64,000 nucleotides of DNA from Hydrogenophilales bacterium 28-61-23 (lineage in GTDB: Bacteria; Pseudomonadota; Gammaproteobacteria; Burkholderiales; Thiobacillaceae). The notes under the pieces are model-generated. The model was not told the DNA's origin. It searched no databases and saw nothing but the letters and a program-made list of their open reading frames with translations. The translations under genes and the position numbers were made by a program. Shown here piece by piece: positions 38,188-47,139 of the stretch; positions within the stretch are counted from its first letter, which is position 1, and every line of letters begins with the position of its first letter. The stretch is taken from assembly GCA_002281555.1 (NCBI GenBank), contig NCGJ01000010.1:290419-354418 (forward strand), in the 5' to 3' direction.

Positions 38188-39885
38188 ATGGATAGCCTGA
38201 TTACAGCCTATGGCGGCGAACTGAAAAGCCTGATGGCCAGCCCGGAACGTATCGAGGCGATCAAACGGGAAGCGCTGACGCTAGCCTCGCTGGATCTGAG
38301 TTGGAAGCAGATTTGTGAACTGGAATTGTTGCTCAACGGCGCGCTATCGCCGTTGTCGGGCTATATGAACCAGGCCGAAATGCGCGCTGTGCTGGCCGAC
38401 ATGAAATTACCGGACGGATTGTTCTGGCCGCGCCCGGTCATGTTGAGCGTGTCTGAAAAAGCGGCGCAGAAACTGGCCGCCGGGCAAACCGTGGCGTTGC
38501 GCGATAGCGAAGGCGTCATGCCGGCCATATTGCACATCACCGAAGTCTGGCCGGCCGACTCGGCGGCGGAGCTGGCGCTGGCCGAGACTTCCGGCGTGCC
38601 GCTGGCGCGGGCTCAGGCTGAAGCCGGCGAGTATTACGTCGCGGGCCGGCTGGAAGGCGTGACCTTGCCGCCGCGCCACGATTTCCTGAATCTGCGTCTG
38701 ACCCCGGCCGAGATGCGCGAACAGTTCGCCCGCCTGGGCTGGCGTCGGGTCATGGCCTATCAGGCCGGCCAGGCGTTGCATCGGCCGCAATACGAGTTCC
38801 TGCTGCGCACCGCCATACAGATGGAATCGAATCTGTTGATCCATGCCGTAGCCGGTTCCGATCCGGTGCTGGAGTCCGGCCACTTCGCGCTGGTGCGCGC
38901 CTGCCAGGCGTTGATGCCGCGCATGCCGGCTTCCAGCAGCATGCTGGCTTTGAACCCGATGACGCCTTGGGCGGCCGGGCCGCGCAAGACCTTGTTGAAG
39001 GCGATCATGGCGCGCAACTACGGTTGTTCGCAGTTGGTGATCGGCGGCGAAACGCCGTTGGAAGGACGTCAACGGCGTGGGCAGGACACGCCCAATCTCG
39101 CCAAAGACAGCGTCTATGCTCTGGCGCGCGAGAGCATGGGCGTGACGTTATTGCCATTCCCGCGCATGGTCTATGTGGAGGATCGCGACGAGTGGCTGGC
39201 GGAAGCAGAGATACCCGCTGGCGCGCGCGCGGAAAGCATGAGCGGAACCGAGCTGACCCGTCGCCTGATGCAGAACCTCAAGGTGCCGGACTGGTTCAGT
39301 TTTCCGGAAGTGCTCGACGAATTGCGCAAGGCCTATCCGCCGCGCAGCCGGCAAGGTTTTACGGTGTTTTTCACTGGCCTGTCCGGTTCCGGAAAATCCA
39401 CCATCGCGCGCGCGCTCACCGTGCGTCTGATGGAAATGGGCGGGCGTCGCGTTTCTCTGCTCGATGGCGACATCGTGCGCACGCATCTGTCTTCCGAACT
39501 CGGATTTTCCAAGGCGCATCGCGACATCAACATTCGACGTATCGGTTTTGTCGCCAGCGAAATCAGCAAGCATGGCGGCATCGCCATCTGCGCTCCGATC
39601 GCGCCCTATCAAGCGACCCGGCGGGCGGTGCGCGCGATGATCGAGGAATGGGGCGGCTTCATCGAAATCCATGTCTCCACCTCGATTGAAACCTGTGAGC
39701 AACGCGACCGAAAAGGCCTCTACGCCAAGGCGCGGGCCGGCCTGATCCCCGAATTCACCGGCGTTTCGGACCCCTATGAAGTTCCGGAGCAGCCCGAGCT
39801 GGCGATCGATACCGACCGCTACAGCGTCGATGAAGCCGTTCAGATGATCGTGTTGAAGCTCGAGCACGAAGGTTATTTGCGCTGA
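38188..39885 (+). CDS. ATP-sulfurylase-like/APS kinase fusion with degenerate sulfurylase motifs
   Basis: The 565-residue protein joins an ATP-sulfurylase fold (about 1-385) to an APS kinase domain. The kinase is canonical: P-loop GLSGSGKS at 397-404 with K403, then LLDGDIVR, GFSKAHRDINIRRI and KGLYAKARAG. The sulfurylase active site is not. The usual QxRNPxHxxH motif reads QAGQALHRPQ at 192-201, keeping Q192 and H198 but losing Arg, Asn, Pro and the second His. GRDH reads GGET at 286-289. It would be annotated as bifunctional sulfate adenylyltransferase/adenylylsulfate kinase, but sulfate activation by this protein is doubtful. Confidence 0.88.
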   Translation: MDSLITAYGGELKSLMASPERIEAIKREALTLASLDLSWKQICELELLLNGALSPLSGYMNQAEMRAVLADMKLPDGLFWPRPVMLSVSEKAAQKLAAGQTVALRDSEGVMPAILHITEVWPADSAAELALAETSGVPLARAQAEAGEYYVAGRLEGVTLPPRHDFLNLRLTPAEMREQFARLGWRRVMAYQAGQALHRPQYEFLLRTAIQMESNLLIHAVAGSDPVLESGHFALVRACQALMPRMPASSSMLALNPMTPWAAGPRKTLLKAIMARNYGCSQLVIGGETPLEGRQRRGQDTPNLAKDSVYALARESMGVTLLPFPRMVYVEDRDEWLAEAEIPAGARAESMSGTELTRRLMQNLKVPDWFSFPEVLDELRKAYPPRSRQGFTVFFTGLSGSGKSTIARALTVRLMEMGGRRVSLLDGDIVRTHLSSELGFSKAHRDINIRRIGFVASEISKHGGIAICAPIAPYQATRRAVRAMIEEWGGFIEIHVSTSIETCEQRDRKGLYAKARAGLIPEFTGVSDPYEVPEQPELAIDTDRYSVDEAVQMIVLKLEHEGYLR

Positions 39886-39932
39886 GCCTGGCAGGCGGCG
39901 CGCTTTAACGCGCACGGATTCGGCCGGGGTCT

Positions 39933-41906
39933 CTACGGCCGGAACTCGCCGACCAGGCGTTTGAGCCTGGCCAGCGTATCCACTTCGGCGCGATCTTGGC
40001 GCAAACCATAACGCAAAGCCAGATAAAGCCGGGTGATCAGCCAGATGCGCTCGGCCAGAACGGGACGCAGCGCGGCGGCGCGGGCGGCGAAATCGGCCGG
40101 CCCTTCCGCGGCGCCGCGAACGATGCCGCGCTGCCGCAACCGTTTGCAGAAGCGCGCATAGAGACGGCTGGCCGGATCGGTTTTACGCGGCGCCAGGCGC
40201 GGCAGAATCAGAACCGCCATCAACAACAGCAGCCCGCCGCCGGCCGCCGCCAGCCCCCAGGCCATGCCTTGCCAGGTCGCCAGAAACGGGTTGAGGCGGG
40301 CGAGAAACTGGCGTTGGCGCTCCTGGTTGTAACCCAGCACCCACTGGTTCCACTGGTTGTTCAGCAGGTCCCAGGTCAACCGCATCGGCATCAGCCAGTT
40401 GGCCTCCAGCGTCATCAGGCCGGCGCGGCGTTCATTCGCGGGCAGAGCGGCGTTGAGGCCGAGTTCGACCCGATTCGGGGCGACCGCGGCGGTCGGGTCG
40501 ATGCGCGTCCAGCCGGCTCCGGCCAGCCAGACTTCGGCCCAGGCATGGGCATCGCGCTGGCGCACGATCCAGTAGTTGCCGAGCGGGTTCAGTTCGCCAC
40601 CCTGATAGCCGGTGACCACGCGCGCTGGAATGTCGGCGGCGCGCATCAGGAACACGAAGGCGCTGGCATAGTGTTCGCAGAAGCCGCGCCGAGTGCGGAA
40701 CAGGAAGGCGTCGATGCTGTCGCCGCCGAGCGGCGGCGGATTCAGGGTGTAGAAAAACGCTTCGTCGCGGAAGTGCGCCAGCGCCCGGTCGACGATGGCG
40801 CGTGTGTCTTTTGCGGTGGCGCGCCATCGATTCGCCAATTCGCGAGCTTGCGGGTTGCCTTCCGGCAGGGTCAGGCTGCGCGCCCGGCTGGCCGCATCGA
40901 GGCTGTCCGGGTCGAGCCGGTACTCGAGATCGGCGTCGATCACGTAGCGCAAACGCTGGCTGACCGGCGCTTTGGCGAGCCATTGCAGGTCCGGGCTCAG
41001 GCTGGTCTCGAGCCGTTCCAGCCGCGGCGGCAATGGTTTTGGCAGGCCCAGCAGAAACAACCAATGCTGCCGGTGTGCTTCCAGCGTGATGGCGTAACTC
41101 ACTGACTTGCCGCGACCTTCGCCGCGTACCGGGTGGGCTGGCGGCGCCTGGCGGGTTTGCCAGGTGCGGCCATCGAAATCCCACAACACTGGCCCGCGCC
41201 AGTAGAGGGCGCTCGGGTCGGGTGCCTGACTGGCGAAATCGGCCCGGAAGGCGATTTCGTCGGATAGGCTGAGCTGGCTGAAATCGCCCGGGCTCATGCG
41301 GTCGGATAGCCCGGTTTTTGCGGCGGTCTGCTGCGGCAAGCCCCAGAGCGGGCCTTGCAGGCGCGGGAACAGCACGAACAGAAGCAGCGCCAGCGGCAAG
41401 GCCTGCAACAGCAGGCGGATGGCCAGGCCGAGGCTGGCGCGCGGATCGGGCGCGGGCTGCGCGTTGGCGATCATCGCCGCGACCAGCGCGATGGCGGCGA
41501 TGGTCATATAGCCGGCCATTGCCATGCTTTGCGAATTCAGAAAATACGCGACCAGCAGAAAACAGCCCACGAACAGCAAGCCGAGACGGTCGCGCGCGGT
41601 CTGGGTTTCCAGCAGCTTCGCGCCGGACAAAAAGACCAGCAGCGCAACGCCGCCCTGGGAGCCGATCACCGTGCCATATTGCAGCAATACACCCGCCACG
41701 CCAGCCAGGGTCAGCGACAGCTTCAGCCAGCGCGGCCAGGCCTGGCGCCGATTTGCCGAGCGCAAGCCGGCGACGGCGAAACCCATCCAGCTCAGACTGA
41801 TCCAGAGCGGCAACTCGAACGCGTGTGGCGCCAGAACCAGCGCCAGGGGCGCAATCAGCCAGACTAGCGGGGTGTTGAGATCAAGCCTGGCCATTCGCTT
41901 GTCCAT
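39933..41906 (-). CDS. TgpA family transglutaminase-like membrane protein
   Basis: A 657-residue protein with about five N-terminal helices, a DUF3488 periplasmic region, a transglutaminase core and one more helix before a DUF4129-like cytoplasmic tail. The triad is visible: C410 in GFCEHYASAF, His in QRDAHAWAEVW and Asp in RIDPTAAV. TgpA of Pseudomonas aeruginosa has periplasmic transglutaminase activity. ATG 41906 overlaps the DUF58 gene by 26 bp; ATG 41894 is an alternative. It converges with the upstream plus-strand gene over a 47-bp gap. Confidence 0.9.
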   Translation of the reverse strand: MDKRMARLDLNTPLVWLIAPLALVLAPHAFELPLWISLSWMGFAVAGLRSANRRQAWPRWLKLSLTLAGVAGVLLQYGTVIGSQGGVALLVFLSGAKLLETQTARDRLGLLFVGCFLLVAYFLNSQSMAMAGYMTIAAIALVAAMIANAQPAPDPRASLGLAIRLLLQALPLALLLFVLFPRLQGPLWGLPQQTAAKTGLSDRMSPGDFSQLSLSDEIAFRADFASQAPDPSALYWRGPVLWDFDGRTWQTRQAPPAHPVRGEGRGKSVSYAITLEAHRQHWLFLLGLPKPLPPRLERLETSLSPDLQWLAKAPVSQRLRYVIDADLEYRLDPDSLDAASRARSLTLPEGNPQARELANRWRATAKDTRAIVDRALAHFRDEAFFYTLNPPPLGGDSIDAFLFRTRRGFCEHYASAFVFLMRAADIPARVVTGYQGGELNPLGNYWIVRQRDAHAWAEVWLAGAGWTRIDPTAAVAPNRVELGLNAALPANERRAGLMTLEANWLMPMRLTWDLLNNQWNQWVLGYNQERQRQFLARLNPFLATWQGMAWGLAAAGGGLLLLMAVLILPRLAPRKTDPASRLYARFCKRLRQRGIVRGAAEGPADFAARAAALRPVLAERIWLITRLYLALRYGLRQDRAEVDTLARLKRLVGEFRP

Positions 41907-42867
41907 ATAGCGCCAGGGCTTCCAGGCAATGGCGCAGATGGGCCTCGCCGCCGCCCATGTTGACGCTGTGGCTGGGCAAGACCAGCTCGAATGCCAGTCC
42001 GGCGGCATACGCATCCAGCGCCCAGCGGGTCAGGCGGGACAGCCGGGCTTCCGTGTCGTTTTCCGGCGTGCGCGACCAATCCAGCCGCAATCTCGATCCG
42101 CTTGGCGCGACACTGGGCTCGTTGAATTGCTTGGTCAACAGGTGCTGACTGCGCGCGGCGGCTTTCCAGGCGATCCGTCGCGGCGGGTCTCCCGCCTGGT
42201 AGCCGCGCAAGCCGGTGAAGTCGTCGCCGTCGGCCTGGCTGGCTTTTGCCTGCCTGTCCGCGCCATCCGGTGCCGGCAGCGGCAGGCTGTCGCGCGCCGG
42301 CGCCGGGTAGATCAATACGCCGTGCGGCGCGGAGTCGGGGCCGGCCAACTCCAGCACCGTCCAACAGCGGAACAGGCCCAATGGATGGCGGGAATAAAGC
42401 GTGAAGCGGCCGAGCGGCTGCCAACCGCGCTTGCAACCGGTTAGAACCAGTGCCAGCTCGGCTTTGCCGCCGACCGGCACGTCGCACTCCCGGCTGGCGC
42501 CGGACGGATGGGCGAGGCCGATGCGATAGCGCCGCGGGCCAGCGGGATTTTCCGCCTCCAGCAGCAGGCGGGCGTCTTCACCGGCAAACACGGCCGGCGA
42601 TGCCTTGGCCCGAATCGTCAGGCCGGACAGGTTGCGTTGGGTATGCAGCATCCCGATCACGCCCAGGCCGGCAAACCAGAAGGTAAACAGGTAAGCCAGA
42701 CTGAGCCCGTAATTGATGGCGCCTATCAACAGGCCAAGCAGCAACATGGCGAACACCAGTCCGGATCGGGTCGGCAGGATGTAGAGCCGGCGCGCGTTGA
42801 GCCGGATCGGGCCGCGCTCCAGTCGGGGCGGACGCCAGGGCAAGTGAAGCAGGACGGGAAGTTGCAT
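41881..42867 (-). CDS. DUF58 domain protein
   Basis: The 328-residue protein has two N-terminal helices (GLVFAMLLLGLLIGAINYGLS and LAYLFTFWFAGLGVIGML) and the DUF58 signature GYQAGDPPRRIAWKAAAR at about residues 205-222, resembling a VWA-like fold. DUF58 and TgpA genes usually follow a MoxR AAA+ ATPase gene. Here the upstream neighbour is the divergent nnrS promoter, so the ATPase is missing or elsewhere. Confidence 0.9.
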   Translation of the reverse strand: MQLPVLLHLPWRPPRLERGPIRLNARRLYILPTRSGLVFAMLLLGLLIGAINYGLSLAYLFTFWFAGLGVIGMLHTQRNLSGLTIRAKASPAVFAGEDARLLLEAENPAGPRRYRIGLAHPSGASRECDVPVGGKAELALVLTGCKRGWQPLGRFTLYSRHPLGLFRCWTVLELAGPDSAPHGVLIYPAPARDSLPLPAPDGADRQAKASQADGDDFTGLRGYQAGDPPRRIAWKAAARSQHLLTKQFNEPSVAPSGSRLRLDWSRTPENDTEARLSRLTRWALDAYAAGLAFELVLPSHSVNMGGGEAHLRHCLEALALYGQANGQA

Positions 42868-42983
42868 GTCATCGCGGCGGGTTCAAGGCGGGCATTATCA
42901 ACCGAGCCCGGAAAAAATCTGAGCCGCCTGGATGTACGCCGGAGCAGGCCGATATTGTTCGCCGTCGGATGATTCAGGCGCGG

Positions 42984-43024
42984 TTGATGTTCATCAAAGC
43001 CTTTCGGCCGCACTTGCGTAGCAT
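42984..43024 (+). promoter_or_regulatory. FNR-type box and promoter of nnrS
   Basis: TTGATGTTCATCAA at 42984-42997 is a perfect match to the FNR/ANR consensus TTGAT-N4-ATCAA. A TAGCAT at 43019-43024 lies with its centre 31 bp from the box centre, the spacing of class II FNR activation (box at about -41.5). Predicted transcription starts near 43031. This fixes the nnrS start downstream of the box, because the longer open frame (from 42969) would run through the promoter. Confidence 0.85.
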
Positions 43025-43052
43025 CGGTGTTTTAGCCACAGGCCACTTCCCC

Positions 43053-44252
43053 ATGCCCCGATTCTGGTCTGTTTACACCGCCGCGCCGCATCGGGTGCTG
43101 TTTCTGCCCGGCGCCATTCAGGGCGTCATCGCCATGTTGTGGTGGCTGCTCGATCTGGAGAGTCGTCTGGCCGGCGGCGTCGGGCTGGCGGTCGCGGGTT
43201 TGCCGGCGCCACTGTTGCATGGCTGGTTGATGGTCTACGGTTTTTTCCCTTTTTTCATTTTCGGATTTCTGTTTACCGCCGCGCCCAATTGGCTGAGCGG
43301 GCCGGGCGTTTCCCGGACGGCGTATTTGTCGACCGCGCTGGGCTTGAGCACCGGCGCGGCGTTGCTTTATTTCGGCCAGAGCAGTCTCGGGCTGTTGCTG
43401 CATCTGCTCGGTTGGAGCGCGGCATTGCAGGCGTTGTTGGCGACTTTGCGCGCCGGCAAGGACGCCGACAAACGCCATGCCTGGGCGACCTGGGCGGCGT
43501 TGTGCCTGGGTGCGGCGGGCGAGATGCTGATGCTGGCCGGGTTGCTGTTCGAGCGTGGCGAATGGCTGCAACCCGCGCTTGAACTGGGTGTCTGGGGCTG
43601 TCTGGCGCCGCTGTTCCTGACCGTGTGCCATCGCATGATTCCGTTCTTCACCAGCCGCGTGGTCGGCGACTACGTCATGATCCGGCCCTACGCGCCGCTC
43701 TGGGCGATGTGGACGGCTTGCCTGCTGCATGTCGCGTTGACGGCGACGGGACAGGGCGGGCTGACCTGGCTGGTCGATCTGCCGCTGGCGGCGCTTGCGT
43801 TCTGGTTTTCGTCGCGCTGGGGCTTTCTGCGCGGTTTTCAGGTGCGTCTGCTGGCCATGCTGCATGTCGCGTTTTTGTGGGCCGGCGCGGCGTTTGTTTT
43901 GCACGGGCTGGACAGCCTGGCCGGTTTTCTCGGTCTGGCCTGGTCGGCCGGGCAGGCGCCGCTGCATGCCTTGGGCATCGGCTTCTTCGGCGCCATGCTG
44001 ATCGGCATGGCGTCTCGGGTCAGCCTCGGACATTCCGGCCGCGCCTTGCGGGCGGATACGGCGACCTGGTGGCTGTTCTGGCTGCTGCAGGTTGTGGCGA
44101 TGTTGCGCATGCTGCCGGAGATGTCTGCGGGACTCGCGCCGGACAGAATCGTTTCTGTCGCCGGCCTGGCTTGGGTGCTGGTGTTCGGCGCGTGGGCGTG
44201 GAAATACGCGCCAATGGCCTGGCGGCCGCGAGTGGATGGCAAGGCGGGATAG
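43053..44252 (+). CDS. nnrS: NnrS family haem-copper membrane protein
   Basis: NnrS proteins are polytopic membrane proteins that relieve nitrosative stress and are typically regulated by NO or low oxygen. From ATG 43053 the 399-residue protein begins MPRFWSVYTAAPHRVLFLPGA and has about 12 helices. It carries family blocks AAPNWLSGPGVSR, TVCHRMIPFFTSRVV and IGMASRVSLGHSGRAL, with conserved histidines. The start is set by the upstream FNR box and promoter. The gene is monocistronic and converges with the PAS-GGDEF gene. Confidence 0.92.
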   Translation: MPRFWSVYTAAPHRVLFLPGAIQGVIAMLWWLLDLESRLAGGVGLAVAGLPAPLLHGWLMVYGFFPFFIFGFLFTAAPNWLSGPGVSRTAYLSTALGLSTGAALLYFGQSSLGLLLHLLGWSAALQALLATLRAGKDADKRHAWATWAALCLGAAGEMLMLAGLLFERGEWLQPALELGVWGCLAPLFLTVCHRMIPFFTSRVVGDYVMIRPYAPLWAMWTACLLHVALTATGQGGLTWLVDLPLAALAFWFSSRWGFLRGFQVRLLAMLHVAFLWAGAAFVLHGLDSLAGFLGLAWSAGQAPLHALGIGFFGAMLIGMASRVSLGHSGRALRADTATWWLFWLLQVVAMLRMLPEMSAGLAPDRIVSVAGLAWVLVFGAWAWKYAPMAWRPRVDGKAG

Positions 44253-44270
44253 TTGGGCGCGGCCGCGCGC

Positions 44271-46292
44271 TTACAGGCTCTCGACGCGGTTGCGGCCCTC
44301 GCTCTTGGCCACATAGAGCGCCTTGTCCGCGCGCGCCAGGAAGTCTTCGATGCGCTCGTCCGACTGGTAGGTGGCCAGTCCGAGACTGATGGTGAGATGC
44401 CCCACGCTCGGGAACGTATGCTCCGCGACCAGCAAGCGCAGCTTGTCCGCAAAGTGCCGGGTTTCTTCGCCGTCGCTGTGGGTGGCCAGAATGGCGAATT
44501 CCTCGCCGCCCCAGCGGGCGAAGATGTCGTGGGCGCGAATATGGCTGGATACCAGCCGGGCCAGTTCGATAAGCACGGAATCGCCGATCGGGTGGCCGTA
44601 GCTGTCGTTGACCGACTTGAAATGGTCGATGTCCAGCATGACCAGGGTCAGCGGTGTCGCGTGGCGCTGGGCGCGGCTGACTTCAGTCGACAAGACCGCA
44701 TCGAACTTGCGCCGGTTGGGGAGCCGGGTCAGGGTGTCGGTGTCGGCGAGCAGTTGCAGCGCCGCCTCGGCCTGCTTGCGGCTGGTAACGTCGCGGGCGA
44801 TGCCGATGCCGCACCATTTGCCCTTGATCTTGACCGCGGACAGGGACACATCGATCGGGAATTCGCTGCCGTCACGGCGCCGGGCGGACATTTCAGTGGT
44901 CTTGTCGACCAGCTCACCCTTGCCGTCGGCGACGAAATGGCTGAAGGCGGCCTCCTGCCTCGCTTTCATGGCGGCGGGCATCAGCAGGGGGTGCAGCAAC
45001 TGGCCCAGCATCTCCTCCTGGCTGTAGCCGAACAATCTCTCCGCGGCGGCGTTCCAGAAGGTCACTCTATCGTTGTGGTCGATCATGACGATGGCGTCCT
45101 GGGCGGAGCCGGTTATCCGCTGCAGCACGGCCTCGCGTTCCGCCAGTTCGGCGGTGCGCTGGGCGACCATATCTTCCAGTTCTTCATTGCCGAACTTCAG
45201 GAGGGTCTCGGCTTCCTTGACCGTCGTGATGTCGGTACGGATGGAGATATACCGGTCGGGTCGGCCGTCGTCGCCGATGAAAGGCCGAATGGTGGTGTCG
45301 ACCCAGTAGAAACTGCCGTCCTTCCTGCGGTTGCAGACCTGGCCGTGCCAGACCTGCCCGGAGGCGATGGTGCGCCACATGTCCTGGAAAAATTGCTTGG
45401 GATGCTGGCCGGAGTTGACGATGTGGTGGTCGCTGCCGATCAATTCCGGGCGAGAGTACTGGCTGACGGCACAGAAGCGGTCATTGACATAGACGATGTG
45501 GCCCCGGGCATCGGTAATGCTGACGATGGCGTGTTCGTCGAGCGCTTGCTTCTGAAATTCCAGATCGCGCAGGCTGAGGCGCAGCTGTTCGGATTTATCG
45601 GACAACCTGCGCATGAGCCCGGACATGTGCCCCTGCACATAGAAGGCGATCCAGCCGCTGAGCAGCGTCGCCACGGCGGTGCCGATCAGCAGGAAGAGAT
45701 AGGCCTGGTGTTCATGTTCGGACGCCTTCTTGCTGGCCTGCGCCACCTCTTGATGCTGCATGTCGATGATCCGGTCGATGGCGTTCAGGACAACCTCCTG
45801 GGCCGGCATGGCGTCCTTGAGCAGAGCCGCCCCGGCCTGTTCGCGTCTGCCGGCGAATACGTGGTCCAGGACAACTTCCTGATACAGCGCCGTTTTTTCG
45901 CCGGCTTGCCGCTGTAGTTCCAGCAGCGCCAACTCATCGGGCACCAGATGCAGTTTCAGGATGGCTTGACGTGCCTGGTTGAACTCACGCTCGAGTCCTC
46001 GATAACGCATGACAAGCTCATCGGCCAGAAAAAGATCGTCCGTGTTGGCGATCTTGAACAGCAGGTAGGTGCGTTCGCGCGCGACGTCGAACATTCGATG
46101 GGCCATCTGGGCATGGATGGTGTGATCCTCGGCGATCTGCCGGATGTTCTCCTTGATGCGATCCAGGCGCATCAGGGTGGTCGCGGCGAGAGCCAGCATC
46201 AGCGTGATGACCACGCCAAACCCGAGGCCAATGAATCTGGTCACATACCGACGCTCGGTGTTTTCCCCACGGCTGTTTATTATCTTTTCCAT
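44271..46292 (-). CDS. PAS-PAS-GGDEF diguanylate cyclase with periplasmic sensor
   Basis: The 673-residue protein starts with a transmembrane helix at about 20-42, followed by a helical sensor region of about 140 residues and a second helix near 190-215. Two PAS domains follow (about 240-350 and 385-500), the first with a PAC motif KDGSFYWVDTTIRPF. The GGDEF domain has RWGGEEFAIL, a catalytic GGEEF motif, with an RAHD inhibitory I-site five residues before it. It should make cyclic di-GMP and be subject to product inhibition. It ends 19 bp from the convergent nnrS stop. Confidence 0.93.
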   Translation of the reverse strand: MEKIINSRGENTERRYVTRFIGLGFGVVITLMLALAATTLMRLDRIKENIRQIAEDHTIHAQMAHRMFDVARERTYLLFKIANTDDLFLADELVMRYRGLEREFNQARQAILKLHLVPDELALLELQRQAGEKTALYQEVVLDHVFAGRREQAGAALLKDAMPAQEVVLNAIDRIIDMQHQEVAQASKKASEHEHQAYLFLLIGTAVATLLSGWIAFYVQGHMSGLMRRLSDKSEQLRLSLRDLEFQKQALDEHAIVSITDARGHIVYVNDRFCAVSQYSRPELIGSDHHIVNSGQHPKQFFQDMWRTIASGQVWHGQVCNRRKDGSFYWVDTTIRPFIGDDGRPDRYISIRTDITTVKEAETLLKFGNEELEDMVAQRTAELAEREAVLQRITGSAQDAIVMIDHNDRVTFWNAAAERLFGYSQEEMLGQLLHPLLMPAAMKARQEAAFSHFVADGKGELVDKTTEMSARRRDGSEFPIDVSLSAVKIKGKWCGIGIARDVTSRKQAEAALQLLADTDTLTRLPNRRKFDAVLSTEVSRAQRHATPLTLVMLDIDHFKSVNDSYGHPIGDSVLIELARLVSSHIRAHDIFARWGGEEFAILATHSDGEETRHFADKLRLLVAEHTFPSVGHLTISLGLATYQSDERIEDFLARADKALYVAKSEGRNRVESL

Positions 46293-46414
46293 TGTAACGA
46301 TTGCTTCAGTCTGTCTATATCTAAAGACATAGCATAGTACCGCAGCCGAAATCGGCTTGTCCTTGTCGATGCCGCCGCGCGGCGGGTGATCGAGAGGTCG
46401 GCGGACAGCGCCGA

Positions 46415-47026
46415 TTACCTCGCCGCGCGCAGCGTCACCAGGCCCGGATCGGCGGCGTGTTGCAACAGGATGCGCCGTACCCGGTCCTGCCAGAGGTGGG
46501 CGAACCGGGCGCGTTCCTGCTCATCGGCGACGCCGCCGACCACGCGCGCCATCAGCGGCGCCATTTCGGGCGCGGGCGGCACGGCTTCCGGGTGGGCGTC
46601 GAGCAGCACGGCCGCGCCGGTATCGAGCCGGGTAACGCGCGCATCGGCGTCGATGTCGGCAGCGTAGCGGAGCAAGTCGCGGCGCGCATGCCGGCCACCG
46701 AGTCCCTTGAAGCCGCCGTCGCCAGCCGCGCCGGTGATCAGCCCCAACACGGCGCCGACCACGCCGCTCGTGCCGGTATCCAACGGCGCGCGCAGTTCGA
46801 CGCGGATATTGCCGCGCTCCGGCAAACTGTCCGGATACAGTGCCGCCAGCGCATGGCTCGCCATCAACCAGGCGCCCGCCACGGTCGGGCAGGAATGCCC
46901 GGCCAGTTTTACCGCGTCGGTGTAGCGGTATTCGATGACGCCGTCTTCCGCCGCGCCGAGCACGTCCGCCAAGGGGTCGCGCAGCGTCAGGCCGGGAATT
47001 TGTTCGAAGAAGTCGGGAAAGGTCAT
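46415..47026 (-). CDS. FmdE-like domain protein of the NO/low-oxygen cluster
   Basis: A 203-residue soluble protein. DAVKLAGHSCPTVAGAWLMASHAL (residues about 37-60) matches the GHxCP metal-binding signature of the FmdE family, named after the molybdenum formylmethanofuran dehydrogenase operon but widespread outside methanogens. C46 and H44 are likely ligands. GAGGAAT lies before the ATG. It ends the minus-strand series hemerythrin, DUF2249, membrane protein, FmdE, with a 113-bp gap to the membrane-protein gene. The function is unknown. Confidence 0.72.
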   Translation of the reverse strand: MTFPDFFEQIPGLTLRDPLADVLGAAEDGVIEYRYTDAVKLAGHSCPTVAGAWLMASHALAALYPDSLPERGNIRVELRAPLDTGTSGVVGAVLGLITGAAGDGGFKGLGGRHARRDLLRYAADIDADARVTRLDTGAAVLLDAHPEAVPPAPEMAPLMARVVGGVADEQERARFAHLWQDRVRRILLQHAADPGLVTLRAAR

Positions 47027-47139
47027 GTTTATTCCTCAGGAGTTTCAATCGGTCGGGGGGCAATGCGCAGGCAATCTAATTCGCGGCAAAGCCCGGCGCC
47101 TTGACTTCGGGCAGGTGGCGGGCAGGCCGGCCAAGGCGC

